DNA of 17,993 nucleotides from Tritrichomonas foetus (Eukaryota; Parabasalia; Tritrichomonadida; Tritrichomonadidae), in the NCBI GenBank assembly GCA_001839685.1, contig MLAK01001375.1, positions 1 through 17,993 on the forward strand, written 5' to 3'. This document shows, one piece after another, positions 1 to 8,507 of this stretch. The position numbers were made by a program, and so were the translations under genes. The notes under the pieces were generated by a model. The model saw nothing but the letters and a program-made list of their open reading frames with translations. It made no database searches and was not told the origin of the DNA. Every line of letters begins with the position of its first letter. The first letter of the stretch is position 1.

Positions 1-412
1 CTGCATTTATTGTTCTTTGCTAAAATATGGAAAATATAGGTATTTTTGAGTAAAATAGACCTTTCAAAAATTTTAATACAAAAAAAGTAAGCGAGTCGAC
101 TAAACATAATTATTTTGAGAGCATTTTCGACTATCTTATCAAAAAATAATTATTCAATTCTATCAAAAAGTTTATAAAAAGTGGATTTTCGACTGGAAAG
201 ATATACATCCTCAAATTCATTCAAATTCAATGGAGAACAAGTTAAATAATTTTATAAATATATATTGATCCCTATGTAGTTAGAAATTAAATATGAGGCA
301 AAATATATCTAAGACTGTATAAAATCATTTATTAGGTTGTTTCAGATCATATGTCATATACGCTTCTGGAAAATACGTTAATTTCTCACAAATATTGGGT
401 TGTTTTATTATC
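1..412. other. AT-rich intergenic region upstream of RSPH9
   Basis: No coding region is apparent here on either strand. The stretch is strongly AT-rich with many short A and T runs. The 10-mer ATTTTCGACT occurs twice, at 123-132 and 185-194, 62 bases apart, and a related AGTCGACT lies near 94-101. These could be regulatory or chance; nothing else stands out. The right end should carry the RSPH9 promoter. Confidence 0.6.
386..390 (+). promoter_or_regulatory. Candidate initiator (Inr) TCACA upstream of RSPH9
   Basis: TCACA fits the trichomonad initiator consensus TCA(+1)-pyrimidine-A/T. The putative +1 adenine at 388 would give a 25-base 5' UTR before the ATG at 413, in keeping with the very short leaders known in trichomonads. 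The motif is short enough to arise by chance, so this is tentative. Confidence 0.3.
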
Positions 413-1216
413 ATGGAAATTAGCCGCCTATCTGAAAGTATCGACCGCCTCCCTAATCAAGGAATATCGCTTTCACAAATAGAAACCATCAAAATCAGCT
501 GTTCTCTTCGCCTCCTTCAAAATCAAATGAAAAGTGAAGGAATGTTCTTCCTTGGAAAGATTCTCGCTACTCATACCGACTACTATCTCGCATTTTCGAC
601 AGAATTAAATAAATACATACCATCCATCTATTTTTGCTCGCAAGATGCAACAACTTGGTTTTCACTTGCAGGCATCGACAAAGAAACAAGAAATGAAACC
701 ATCTGCATTCAGGAACCGCTCACCGGATCGTTGATCAGCGAATTCACCCTTCCATCAGGAAAAATTGTGAATGAAGAATTAAGATTGGCTGCCATCGTTT
801 CAGATTTAGCTGAGCATTGCCTTTTAGTTCCACGTGAATATTTGCTCCACACCGCCCTCGATTTCGTTTTACCAAATCCAATGTGGGTTGGCAAAAGTTT
901 AGAAAGTGTCAAAATGTCCGATATTCGATATTGGCGCGCAAGGGAAACAGATATGTCACTTCTTGAAAAAGCTATGTCTAATCCAGCACTTGATTTCCTT
1001 GAAACTGTTGATGATTACAGCGACTGGTCTTTTGTGTTCTCAGGTGAAAATGATCAAATCCAAATGCGATCATTGAAGTGGCCAGGTTTCGTATTCACAT
1101 GGCAAGGTGACCATTTTGAGAATTTTTACTTTGGTCATGGAATTGCAATTAATAATCTTGATCAGATGATTTCACAACGAACAGAGATAAAAGATGCACA
1201 TAAAACGATTCAGTGA
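413..1216 (+). CDS. RSPH9: Radial spoke head protein 9 homologue
   Basis: Radial spoke heads project from axonemal doublet microtubules toward the central pair and help control the bending of motile 9+2 flagella; RSPH9 is a conserved head subunit. The 267-residue product is close to the roughly 276 residues of the animal protein and is collinear with it. Matching blocks include FLGKILATHTDYYLA (about 46-60), EELRLAAIV (121-129), LVPREYL (138-144), NPALDFLE (190-197), RSLKWPGFVF (219-228) and FYFGHGIAINNLDQMI near the C-terminus. The WPG block and the final Y/F-x-G-x-G segment are the most diagnostic. The frame is open back to a TTG at 395, but the first ATG is at 413 and is taken as the start. 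The gene ends with TGA, and AATAAA follows at 1247-1252. There is no intron or break. The identity was recalled by eye from family knowledge, not searched. Confidence 0.88.
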   Translation: MEISRLSESIDRLPNQGISLSQIETIKISCSLRLLQNQMKSEGMFFLGKILATHTDYYLAFSTELNKYIPSIYFCSQDATTWFSLAGIDKETRNETICIQEPLTGSLISEFTLPSGKIVNEELRLAAIVSDLAEHCLLVPREYLLHTALDFVLPNPMWVGKSLESVKMSDIRYWRARETDMSLLEKAMSNPALDFLETVDDYSDWSFVFSGENDQIQMRSLKWPGFVFTWQGDHFENFYFGHGIAINNLDQMISQRTEIKDAHKTIQ

Positions 1217-1492
1217 TGTATTTCATATTTTTATTGAGTTTATGAAAATAAAAATAATGTTCAATCTACTTTTTCTTCTTTTTTCCATTTATTTGTATTT
1301 CAATACAATCGAGAGTTTTTGAAATCCAGAATAATTTACTGATAGTATAATCATGTTATTGTTATTTTGATTCTGAATGGAAAACATTCTTTTTCTCACA
1401 CATGATTCTCACAATTATTTAAAAACAGCTTGTCATTCATACATATGGAATATTGAATTGTACAGAGGAACAATGTTAGGAGGACACACACA

Positions 1493-1537
<45 letters not shown>

Positions 1538-1618
1538 TTTTGAACCATTAAAACAATAAATGCAAAATATTTGTATTTTTATATCTAAAAACATATTACA
1601 AAAAAGAAAAGAAATTGA
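1217..1618. other. Intergenic region between convergent RSPH9 and membrane-protein genes
   Basis: This is the space between two convergent 3' ends. It holds AATAAA at 1247-1252, a possible poly(A) signal for RSPH9, and the CA/A-tract microsatellite at 1484-1535. A 60-codon open frame at 1377-1559 runs through the microsatellite, so its end is only repeat-encoded His/Thr and Lys. It matches nothing recognisable and is not called as a gene. Confidence 0.6.
1484..1535. repeat. Compound microsatellite: (AC)n followed by A30
   Basis: An AC dinucleotide tract at 1484-1505 passes directly into an uninterrupted run of 30 adenines (1506-1535). It is the longest homopolymer in the window. Such tracts mutate readily in length, and sequencing or assembly may have miscounted this one. 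I see no reverse-transcriptase gene or target duplication that would make the A run a retroelement tail. Confidence 0.9.
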
Positions 1619-2716
1619 CTAATTATTGATAAGAAGTTCTCGATCATTCATACTAGGTGGGGCAATGCATAACAGTGCAAATCCAATAAACATTATCACA
1701 AGTCCTGCTACTGGAATTTGTGAATACCCAAAAGCTGCGCCGTCTTCACGAAAAACTACATGTCGCACTGCGAACATCATCAAATTTGAGCACATTACAA
1801 CACGCGTGTATTCAACAGCAGATGTATGCAAAACTAGCCAGAATCCAGTGTAATGTTTCAGAGCAGCAACACCAATAAACAATCCAAGCGTTCGATACAC
1901 TTTTGTTGCTGGCGTTAGAAGAACAATTTTTTCTTTGTGATTTTTATAAATGAAGAAATGATAAGCAGAAGTAATAATGAGTCCCCAAGACCCTGTTCCT
2001 TGGCAGAATGAACTAGCAGTGAAACGCACAGACGTTGCCATGATTTGTGTCATAGTTAAATTGATGCACCTGAGAAAAAGTGAAATAGTTGCAAAAACAT
2101 AACCTGCGGTTCTCGCAGTGAGACCAAAAACTTGGTATTTATCTTGTTGAGTAGGTTCATACTGCTTGCCAACACCATTGGATGATACAAAAAGATATCC
2201 TACTGTTTGAACGAAAACAGCAATAATTGACAGATAACTAGTCGGATGAATAAATACAAAAAACGAAATTAATGTCTGTAAAAGTGGCAAAAGACCAAAA
2301 AAGGACTCAATTTTCTCACGTGGTGAAAGAAGAAGGGCAATTTTGGCAGATGCATCACATGAAATATCAAGTAATGTTAATGTGACAGCACTGATGGCAG
2401 ATAATTTCTGAAATTGTCCATCTTCATTTTCTGATTTTTTGCGAGCATACGAATTGACAAAAGCTCTGAAAAAATATGCTAAAAGCATCGAAAAATATTG
2501 GATACTCTGTGAAATGAGTAGACGTGGTGGATTTAAGCGGTTGAGTGTAATTCTGATTTCAAGAAGATCGAGAAAGGTGCTGGCAATAACATGAATAACT
2601 TGATAAATTGTGATGTCAACTTCTCGCCAAAACTGTTTCTTATTTGCTTGTTGGGGAGGCATAGGAAAACCAATTGAATCAGTTGTATATTCATTTTCCT
2701 CTTCTTCTTCTTCCAT
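1619..2716 (-). CDS. Multi-pass membrane protein, probable DMT/SLC35-like transporter
   Basis: The 365-residue product starts at ATG (2714-2716) and ends with TAG. After an acidic N-terminus (six consecutive Glu at residues 2-7) and a soluble segment come about ten hydrophobic helices, near residues 36-53, 66-88, 105-130, 137-156, 160-178, 198-217, 240-256, 272-296, 302-318 and 332-352. Ten helices, a cytosolic acidic N-terminus and a last helix pair of the form FREDGAAFGYSQIPVAGLVIM fit the drug/metabolite transporter superfamily, which includes Golgi nucleotide-sugar and EamA-type carriers. That is fold-level resemblance; the substrate cannot be inferred. A lineage-specific membrane protein is the main alternative. 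It is transcribed in the same direction as the next gene to the right, with about 396 bases between them, so it probably has its own promoter. Confidence 0.55.
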   Translation of the reverse strand: MEEEEEENEYTTDSIGFPMPPQQANKKQFWREVDITIYQVIHVIASTFLDLLEIRITLNRLNPPRLLISQSIQYFSMLLAYFFRAFVNSYARKKSENEDGQFQKLSAISAVTLTLLDISCDASAKIALLLSPREKIESFFGLLPLLQTLISFFVFIHPTSYLSIIAVFVQTVGYLFVSSNGVGKQYEPTQQDKYQVFGLTARTAGYVFATISLFLRCINLTMTQIMATSVRFTASSFCQGTGSWGLIITSAYHFFIYKNHKEKIVLLTPATKVYRTLGLFIGVAALKHYTGFWLVLHTSAVEYTRVVMCSNLMMFAVRHVVFREDGAAFGYSQIPVAGLVIMFIGFALLCIAPPSMNDRELLINN

Positions 2717-3112
2717 TTTCTCCGAAAAATTGGGTTAACAAGAAATTAAGATGAAAAATTATTAACATAACTTTTTCATAATCTATTTGGCTTAATTCAT
2801 TGAATAAGCAGCCATTTTATCACTGAAAAAGTCGTTGTCTGTTTCTTTCGGGTATTTTACTGTCCTTCATCTTCATGATTGTAATTCGATAATTATCACT
2901 GATTTCACATAAGGAAAATTACTTCATATATAATAACGAAAGAAAAAAAAAAAAAAAAAAAAAGTGAGAGATCTAAATAAATTTGACAGGAAGAATCGTA
3001 AAGAAAATAGAGGAATAACCGGTAAAATCAAAGAGAAAACAGGTAAAATGAATCGACAAAATACAATTTAATATAATATTTATTTTTTCTTCATAATATA
3101 TATATTTTACGA
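2717..3112. other. Intergenic region with A21 tract
   Basis: This should contain the promoter of the membrane-protein gene to the left and the 3' end of the coiled-coil gene to the right. A 21-base A run lies at 2943-2963, and GGTAAAAT occurs twice shortly after (about 3019-3052). No open frame, RNA gene or clear initiator motif was recognised. Confidence 0.6.
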
Positions 3113-5308
3113 TTAATTTTCATCAAGATCTTTAATCTCTGTTGCGATACTTTCCAACTCATTTTCTATTTCAGTTAATCTATTTTTATTCTTATTATTT
3201 ATTGCAATTTTCTCAAGCAATTCTGCCTTTTTTTGCTCCAAGTTTTGAATATTTTCTTCTTTCTTATTCCGAATAATTGGAATTGTTTTCAAATCTTTTC
3301 TCAATTGAGAATTGACTTTTTCTAATTCTGCGACTTTTTCTTGTGCTTCATCGACAGCTTTTTTGAGCTTCTTAACTTTATCTGCACTGAGAGCAATCAT
3401 ATATTGTAATTCATTTTGTTTATCTGCTAAAATATGACTTTTTTCAACAAGTGATGCTGTTTGGTCAACAACAACAGAGCACTTCAGTTTTGTTTGAAGT
3501 GAATCAACAATGGACTCTAATTTTTCATCTTTTACTTTTTTGACTTTATGTGGAATTTCAAGAGTTTGATTTGGAATTACAGATTTTTCTAAATGAAAAC
3601 TTTTGGCTTTCATTTGCTCAATTAATTTCAAGTTTGTTTCGCTTAATTCATTTGAATTAAATTTGGATAAAACTGCTTCTTTCGTCGCTTCAACGTCCAA
3701 AATTGGTGGTAATTGAAGTTTTTGAGTTGGTTTTAATTCAAAATTCGTATTTTCAAAATCTATTTCTCTCAAGTCGTCTGGTAATGAACTTATTAAATCC
3801 ATTAGTTTTGCTAATTCATCATTTTGTTTTGCAAGAAGTTCATCTCTATATCTTAATAAATCCGGCAAATTTTCATCATCAGTTAAAAGTTCAGGAGTTA
3901 CACCTGTATTCATTGCATTTGAGTTAATCGAATTAGAATCAAATGAATTTGCGTTGATTTTTGTTTCAGTTTCAAAATCATCATCTTTCTCTACATTTTC
4001 TTGTCGTTTCTTGGAAAAATCTTCAATTAAGTCTCCAATTTCATTAATTGCTGTTGAGTTATCTTTTTCATTTTGCAATAACTCATCTTGAAGTTCAAAA
4101 ATTAATTCCATGCATTGCTGAATTTGTGTTCGGGAAATTTCATCAACAATAATTGGTTCATCTAATTCTGGATAACTAAATTCACCAATTTTGACGTATT
4201 TTTGACTTTTCGCTAATAAATCAGTAAGTCTATCAATTGAATATAATAATTGTTTCATTTTTAAGTGAATTCTATTTTCATTTGACCAAACATCAAATGG
4301 AATAGAAAGGTTTGTTTTAATTGCGGAATTCAAAATATTTAAAACATTTTGCGCTTTTCGAATAACTCGTGAACTATTCATCAGAACGTTTATACAAGCA
4401 AGAATTTTCATATCACGTACATCATCTTGTTTAGAGAGATAAAATGAAGTTAAAAAGTTTTGTCTTTCAGAATATAACTGGTCAATTTCTTGGAAAATTT
4501 CATTTATTTTGTCTTTCATTTGAGAATCAAAAATCGAAAGTTCTTCAAACGATACAGAAAGTTGAATTGGATGATCAGAGCATTTTTGTGAGCGACGAAA
4601 GTCAGCAACATATAAAGGAATTTCATTTTTCACTGGATATGATCGAATCGAATTTTGAATAGGATTTACAATTTTTGAAATTGCGTTTAAAGCGGTTCTT
4701 GGGACACCAAATTGAAGTGATTCTTTTAAACCTTGTCGTATTTGTTCGTGGTTGTTCACACTTTTTTCAATTGGCAAATTTAGAGATTTTTCGGAGATTT
4801 GATAATTATTCACATTATCATCTGAATCTAAACAATACACATTTTTTCTGAGCTCATTAAGTAGGTCCATCTTTTCTCGTAATTTTGCTTTCAGTGAAAT
4901 CAGTCTGACTTTTAGCCGAGATTCCATGATGAGTGGCGTTTGCCCTTCAAACGAAGTTAGTGAGAAAATTAAAGGATTTTCACCGTGCTTAATTGCTAGA
5001 GCCGCTTCTTTTGCAACAAGGTCTTTGACTGTTGAAACGATTTGTCTATATCTTTCAAATGAAGATTCGTAGGCTTCATTAATGATTGAGCACCGTTCCA
5101 TCACGTTTCGTCTTATTTCGATTTCCCTTTCTTTTCGTCGTTTAAGTTGCTCTTCCTCGTTATTAAGTTCATTATATTGATGAATAACGTTTACTGCGCA
5201 ATTTTGCTGTTTTTGAAATAGAGGAGCTGCATTCGACACTTTTCGAAGGATATCCTGTAGCTTATCTTGATATTTGTTAATGTTTCTCGTGCTGAAAGGA
5301 TAATCCAT
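3113..5308 (-). CDS. Long coiled-coil protein, unknown function
   Basis: The 731-residue product starts at ATG (5306-5308) and ends with TAA. It is rich in Glu, Lys, Asn and Ile, and dominated by heptad-like helical stretches: about residues 40-105, 128-156, 255-300, 345-372, 395-440, 480-508 and most strongly 620-731, where Leu/Ile recur at heptad spacing among Glu and Lys. Less helical linkers contain Asn/Ser-rich sequence (about 450-467) and Pro-rich turns (530-540). There is no signal peptide, membrane segment, kinesin, dynein or zinc-binding motif. Proteins of this type are usually structural parts of the cytoskeleton, centrosome or flagellar apparatus, but nothing in the sequence identifies which. 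The divergent neighbour across the transposon gives no functional clue. I do not recognise a named family. Confidence 0.8.
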   Translation of the reverse strand: MDYPFSTRNINKYQDKLQDILRKVSNAAPLFQKQQNCAVNVIHQYNELNNEEEQLKRRKEREIEIRRNVMERCSIINEAYESSFERYRQIVSTVKDLVAKEAALAIKHGENPLIFSLTSFEGQTPLIMESRLKVRLISLKAKLREKMDLLNELRKNVYCLDSDDNVNNYQISEKSLNLPIEKSVNNHEQIRQGLKESLQFGVPRTALNAISKIVNPIQNSIRSYPVKNEIPLYVADFRRSQKCSDHPIQLSVSFEELSIFDSQMKDKINEIFQEIDQLYSERQNFLTSFYLSKQDDVRDMKILACINVLMNSSRVIRKAQNVLNILNSAIKTNLSIPFDVWSNENRIHLKMKQLLYSIDRLTDLLAKSQKYVKIGEFSYPELDEPIIVDEISRTQIQQCMELIFELQDELLQNEKDNSTAINEIGDLIEDFSKKRQENVEKDDDFETETKINANSFDSNSINSNAMNTGVTPELLTDDENLPDLLRYRDELLAKQNDELAKLMDLISSLPDDLREIDFENTNFELKPTQKLQLPPILDVEATKEAVLSKFNSNELSETNLKLIEQMKAKSFHLEKSVIPNQTLEIPHKVKKVKDEKLESIVDSLQTKLKCSVVVDQTASLVEKSHILADKQNELQYMIALSADKVKKLKKAVDEAQEKVAELEKVNSQLRKDLKTIPIIRNKKEENIQNLEQKKAELLEKIAINNKNKNRLTEIENELESIATEIKDLDEN

Positions 5309-5806
5309 GAATATATGCCAAACGAACTTTTTGAGAGTTTTGATGATTTGGCAATAATCTTTTCAACGTGTGATTTGTTCTTCACAAAAGTGATTTGCTG
5401 GTGAAGTTTGACCTTACATCAATGAAGTGCTTGTCGAAATTTCGACAGACAAGACCCTTTGGAGCCACCATGAAAATCTTTATAATTGAATAATACCACT
5501 AATTTTTAATCATATACGGAATATCAGTTTTGATTCATTGAAGTGAGCAAAATAAAACAGTTGAGGAAATTTTCAAAGAGAATTTCCATAATTATTAGCT
5601 CTTCAAGGTTAATTATTCATACTTGTAATGAGTTAATTGCTTCAAAAAAGAAACTTTCCTCCATTGCACCTGAAGGATGACATAGGAACATTATGCAAGA
5701 CATCCTCTTGTTTCTACTCCAAAGATTCTTTCTGCTTATTCACCTCCTCATCTCAAGAGCAGAAAGCAATGCGCACCACCACCAGTTCACTTCATTTATG
5801 AAAATA
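5309..5806. other. Intergenic region between coiled-coil gene and transposon
   Basis: No gene was found. The right half is less AT-rich than other spacers. A 9-bp inverted repeat, CTTTCTGCT at 5728-5736 and AGCAGAAAG at 5758-5766 with a 21-base spacer, could form a hairpin. The 10-mer TTTGACCTTA lies at 5407-5416, about 100 bases upstream of the coiled-coil start and on the opposite strand to that gene. Confidence 0.55.
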
Positions 5807-5811
5807 ATATA

Positions 5812-5853
5812 CAGTCATTAATAAAAGTATGTCCCACTAATAAAAGTGTGTCC
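5812..5853 (+). repeat. Left terminal inverted repeat of the transposon
   Basis: This 42-bp arm is perfectly complementary to 7833-7874. It contains two direct copies of a 19-mer at 5819-5837 (TAATAAAAGTATGTCCCAC) and 5838-5856 (TAATAAAAGTGTGTCCCAC), which differ at one base; the second copy runs three bases past the inverted match. Two adjacent copies suggest two transposase-binding sites per end. Confidence 0.95.
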
Positions 5854-5856
5854 CAC

Positions 5857-6298
5857 CTCTAAATAAATAGACTTTTTTTACTTTTTAATTTCCTTATTTC
5901 TCCAATATATAGAGACTTTTTTATGATCGAATTTGTGCATACATGATTATTACCATCTCTACTATAAGTTGAAATGCTAATAAATCGAAAATAAAAATTC
6001 TTATTCAGATATCTAAAATCTGCAATATTTTATAAAATTCCTTGGATTTTCAAATTGCTACTGTCAAACATCATAATTGTATAATTACTCAATAATTCTT
6101 ATTTAATTTGCTCAATATATAGAATCCAATCAGATGTTCCTGATTATTTGTGTCATTCATTTCACTTCATTATTTTTGTTTCATTTATATGACAAGAACA
6201 AATGAAAGAAACATAAACTAATATATCTCAAACACTTGTACATAGCAACTATTTCACATCAAAAAGAACAAAGATAGAATTAATAAATGAATTACTTT
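5857..6298. other. Non-coding left interior of the transposon
   Basis: These are about 440 AT-rich bases between the left repeat and the transposase stop codon. Related strings AATAGACTTTTTT (near 5866) and ATAGAGACTTTTTT (near 5910) occur close to the left end. No second gene or internal promoter was recognised. The region probably serves as 3' UTR and subterminal sequence. Confidence 0.6.
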
Positions 6299-7780
6299 TT
6301 ATTTACTTATTTTTGGGATTTTTGGTTTGGGATGATATTTTATCCCTTTTGACTTCAGTGGCTTCTTTTTTTTTCTGATTTCTAGCCTCTTTTTCAGTTC
6401 TTCTTCAAAATACTGTTTGTTGATGAATCCAAATTGGGTTGTTCGAGTAAGGTTGGTTGAATTTTTTGAATTTTCTGATTTAGTCAATATTTCTTGAATA
6501 GTACACGATTTGGTAAATTCATTTTCATCAATTATTGCAGTATATGGTTCATTGCTAGTATTAGGCTTTATTCCAGCCTTTGAAAAAGCCTTTCTATTGG
6601 TATTTCCGGTGGTAGCCTGTTCGAAAGCTTGTATTAACTTGTTTATTTGGTCAGCTTGTGAATTTTTTATAAATTCAGTTCTGATTGTTTTTTTTCGTCT
6701 CTTCACAATCCCAAAAGTAACTAAATCCAACATTTGAAACAAACCTGTTGAGTTACTTGGGAAAGTAATTAGTTTAATCAAATTTTCACCAAGTAATTTT
6801 TTGATAGAATCTGTTGTATGTGATGAACAATTATCTGAAAACATAACAGCAGGACTATCAAGATTTCCAATGCTTGTTCTTGACTCTTGAACATGTTTTA
6901 ATACACTTAATTTCAACCATTCTATAATAAGATCTTCATTAACAAAGCCAGTTGATGAGCTTCGAAGCATTACATCCTCATCTTTTCTTAATCCAGATGA
7001 TATCACATCTGATTGAATTCTAGTTCGATGATCGATGATCATGGGCATAACAGTGTCACCACCTGCATTGATGCACGCAACTAATGTTTGATTTTTTTGG
7101 TTCCGTTTGATTGAATAATGGATTGATTGTCCTTTCATATCAGCAGGGACAAGCACATCTTTTGATTTTGATTCGTGTCGTTCTGAAGAACCCATTTCGT
7201 CAAAATTATATATTAGGTCCATATAAATTCCAGCAACTTCTGCTTTCAGTATATTAATATATTCATGAATATTATCCGGACTTATTGATAAACGTGCACC
7301 ATCTTGTGGTATTGCAGTTGCTGGAATCACTTCACTTTGATACCTTTTTAAGAAATTTGTCATCCAACCATATGACAAAGCAACTTGAAAGTTTTCAAGA
7401 ATAAAATCAAGCACTTCACATTGAGACAATGGCGTTGATGCAATTGCATTAGATTTGATAAATTCGAGGACTTGTTTTTCTTGAATGTCAGTTAGTGATT
7501 TTGGTCTTCCATCATTTTTGTGGCTTTTTCTTGCTTGCTCGAGACTTCGTGTCAAAATTCTCCTGGATATCCCGAAGAGTAACTGCACATTTTTTTTGGT
7601 TGTAATTATATCGTCAAATTCTGAAAAGATCTCATAAACTTTGGCAATTTGTGAATATCGATATTGACAGCTTGAAAGCTCTGAACTTCGTTTTAATGAA
7701 ATATAAAGGCGCTGTCCAAATAATGTTTGTGCACGGTTAATCAATTCTTCAAACAGAATCGGAGTGGCTGCTTTCTTCAT
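6299..7780 (-). CDS. Pogo-like DDE/DDD transposase
   Basis: The enzyme would bind the terminal repeats, excise the element and insert it at TA. Starting at ATG 7778-7780 it is 493 residues and ends with TAA. The frame is open back to 7840, but only through non-ATG codons inside the terminal repeat. A first helix-turn-helix lies around 64-80, followed by a GRPKS linker at 91-95. A CENP-B/pogo-type second helix-turn-helix (about 114-150) ends in GWMTNFLKR. The DDE_1-type catalytic core has YNFDEMG (Asp194), FSDNCSSH (Asp316) and FQMLDLVTFGIVKR (Asp352). With 35 residues between the second and third Asp this is DD35D, as in pogo/Tigger/jerky relatives, rather than the DDE of Tc1. The C-terminus is very basic (KKKKPLKSKG), possibly a nuclear-localisation signal. 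All three catalytic residues are present and there is no frameshift or stop, so activity is plausible. Confidence 0.92.
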   Translation of the reverse strand: MKKAATPILFEELINRAQTLFGQRLYISLKRSSELSSCQYRYSQIAKVYEIFSEFDDIITTKKNVQLLFGISRRILTRSLEQARKSHKNDGRPKSLTDIQEKQVLEFIKSNAIASTPLSQCEVLDFILENFQVALSYGWMTNFLKRYQSEVIPATAIPQDGARLSISPDNIHEYINILKAEVAGIYMDLIYNFDEMGSSERHESKSKDVLVPADMKGQSIHYSIKRNQKNQTLVACINAGGDTVMPMIIDHRTRIQSDVISSGLRKDEDVMLRSSSTGFVNEDLIIEWLKLSVLKHVQESRTSIGNLDSPAVMFSDNCSSHTTDSIKKLLGENLIKLITFPSNSTGLFQMLDLVTFGIVKRRKKTIRTEFIKNSQADQINKLIQAFEQATTGNTNRKAFSKAGIKPNTSNEPYTAIIDENEFTKSCTIQEILTKSENSKNSTNLTRTTQFGFINKQYFEEELKKRLEIRKKKKPLKSKGIKYHPKPKIPKISK

Positions 7781-7800
7781 TGAGAAAATCTGGAAATAAA

Positions 7801-7805
7801 AATGA
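7801..7805 (-). promoter_or_regulatory. Candidate initiator (TCATT) for the transposase gene
   Basis: Read on the minus strand the bases are TCATT, matching the trichomonad initiator consensus. The adenine at 7803 lies 23 bases before the transposase ATG. The site is inside the transposon but outside the terminal repeat, so the element could carry its own start site. The motif is short; chance occurrence is possible. Confidence 0.3.
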
Positions 7806-7832
7806 AAAAATCTAAACGTACGAAAAAAGCCA

Positions 7833-7874
7833 GGACACACTTTTATTAGTGGGACATACTTTTATTAATGACTG
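7833..7874 (-). repeat. Right terminal inverted repeat of the transposon
   Basis: This is a perfect 42-bp complement of the left arm. It includes the first 19-mer subrepeat complete and the second through its GTGTGTCC part; the final CAC of the second copy is not conserved on this side. The transposase reading frame extends into this repeat only through non-ATG codons. Confidence 0.95.
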
Positions 7875-7967
7875 TATATCTCTACCCATGCTGATTCCTT
7901 TAGCAATCACATCTAACAAAAGGAGGCATATCTTCTGTTTAGCATTATGGAATTCATTTCCACTTCT

Positions 7968-8023
7968 ATCGCATAACACAATATAATTCGTTTCTATTTC
8001 TATCTTATATTGTGTAATGCGAT
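7968..8023. repeat. Near-perfect 19-bp inverted repeat (hairpin) with 18-base loop
   Basis: The arms are 7968-7986 (ATCGCATAACACAATATAA) and 8005-8023 (TTATATTGTGTAATGCGAT). They pair over 19 positions with a single mismatch around an 18-base pyrimidine-rich loop. A second, perfect 7-bp hairpin (GCATTTT/AAAATGC, 8026-8043, loop TATG) follows immediately. The repeat lies about 90 bases beyond the transposon end and is not part of its terminal repeat. A structured transcript, a miniature element or a small relic are possible; nothing distinguishes them. Confidence 0.75.
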
Positions 8024-8489
8024 CAGCATTTTTATGAAAATGCTCAACAAAATCTCAAGAATATTGTCAGTGACCGATAAACATTTACAGAAAATGTTCA
8101 TAAATCTCATATGAAGTTTCTATACATTACCCACTAAATAACAATCTTTTCCAATGACAACATTGCTTCAGCAATCAAAATTCATGGAAGGTGAATATCG
8201 TTTTACTCATAAAACTTTATGACATATACCAATGTTCCACCAAATTTCGCAGGTGACATAATTACCAGTAAAATCTAAGTTTAGAAACACTTTCATTTCA
8301 TTTTTTTTTTTTTTCCCTTCACCCTTTCGTCAAACCAAAAAAAGATTCAATTTGGTAAAACAAAATAGCTTTTTAAGGGGATATTTGGTTGTGGATTTTT
8401 AAATTTCGGTTTTTGGAATGTTGTTTACAGTTTGGAGTTTTGAAATGGTTAAAAGCTTTTGACCTTAACGCTCATAATCCATACATTCC

Positions 8490-8494
8490 TCATT
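8490..8494 (+). promoter_or_regulatory. Candidate initiator (TCATT) upstream of the DHHC-like gene
   Basis: TCATT fits TCA(+1)-pyrimidine-A/T. The +1 adenine at 8492 would leave a 16-base leader before the ATG at 8508, the spacing typical of trichomonad genes. With the TTTGACCTTA 10-mer 23 bases further upstream it makes a plausible small promoter. Confidence 0.4.
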
Positions 8495-8507
8495 GAAAAC
8501 GGTGATT

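Larger units (their letters stand above)
5812..7874 (-). mobile_element. Complete pogo/Tc1-like DNA transposon, about 2.06 kb
   Basis: Both ends are present and the transposase is intact. The terminal inverted repeats (5812-5853 and 7833-7874) match without mismatch over 42 bp and begin CAGTCATTAA. The first flanking bases are TA on each side (5810-5811 and 7875-7876), the target-site duplication expected for the IS630-Tc1-mariner superfamily. Identity extends into ATATA on each side, giving 47 bp in all, so the insertion site may have been a TATA-like palindrome. A single minus-strand gene fills the right three quarters, and about 440 bases of non-coding AT-rich sequence lie between its stop and the left repeat. 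Perfect ends plus an unbroken gene indicate a recent insertion and possible autonomy. No second copy lies in this window. Confidence 0.93.
7880..8507. other. Intergenic region between transposon and DHHC-like gene
   Basis: No gene was recognised. The region contains the long imperfect palindrome at 7968-8023, a second short hairpin at 8026-8043, and a T-rich tract near 8300-8315. The TTTGACCTTA 10-mer lies at 8458-8467, 40 bases upstream of the DHHC-like ATG, followed by an initiator-like motif at 8490-8494. Confidence 0.55.

Noticed and set aside
709..912. Minus-strand 67-codon open frame inside RSPH9
   Set aside because: It lies entirely within the well-supported RSPH9 gene on the other strand and resembles no protein.
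1506..1535. A30 tract as the tail of a retrotransposon
   Set aside because: There is no reverse transcriptase or endonuclease nearby and I found no target-site duplication around it.
1377..1559. 60-codon frame ending in a Lys run
   Set aside because: Its last third is only the translated CA/A microsatellite, and the rest shows no family resemblance.
6299..7840. Transposase as a Tc1/mariner DD34E/D enzyme
   Set aside because: The CENP-B-like second helix-turn-helix, the FSDNCSSH and QMLDLVTFG motifs and the DD35D spacing fit pogo-like DDE_1 transposases better.
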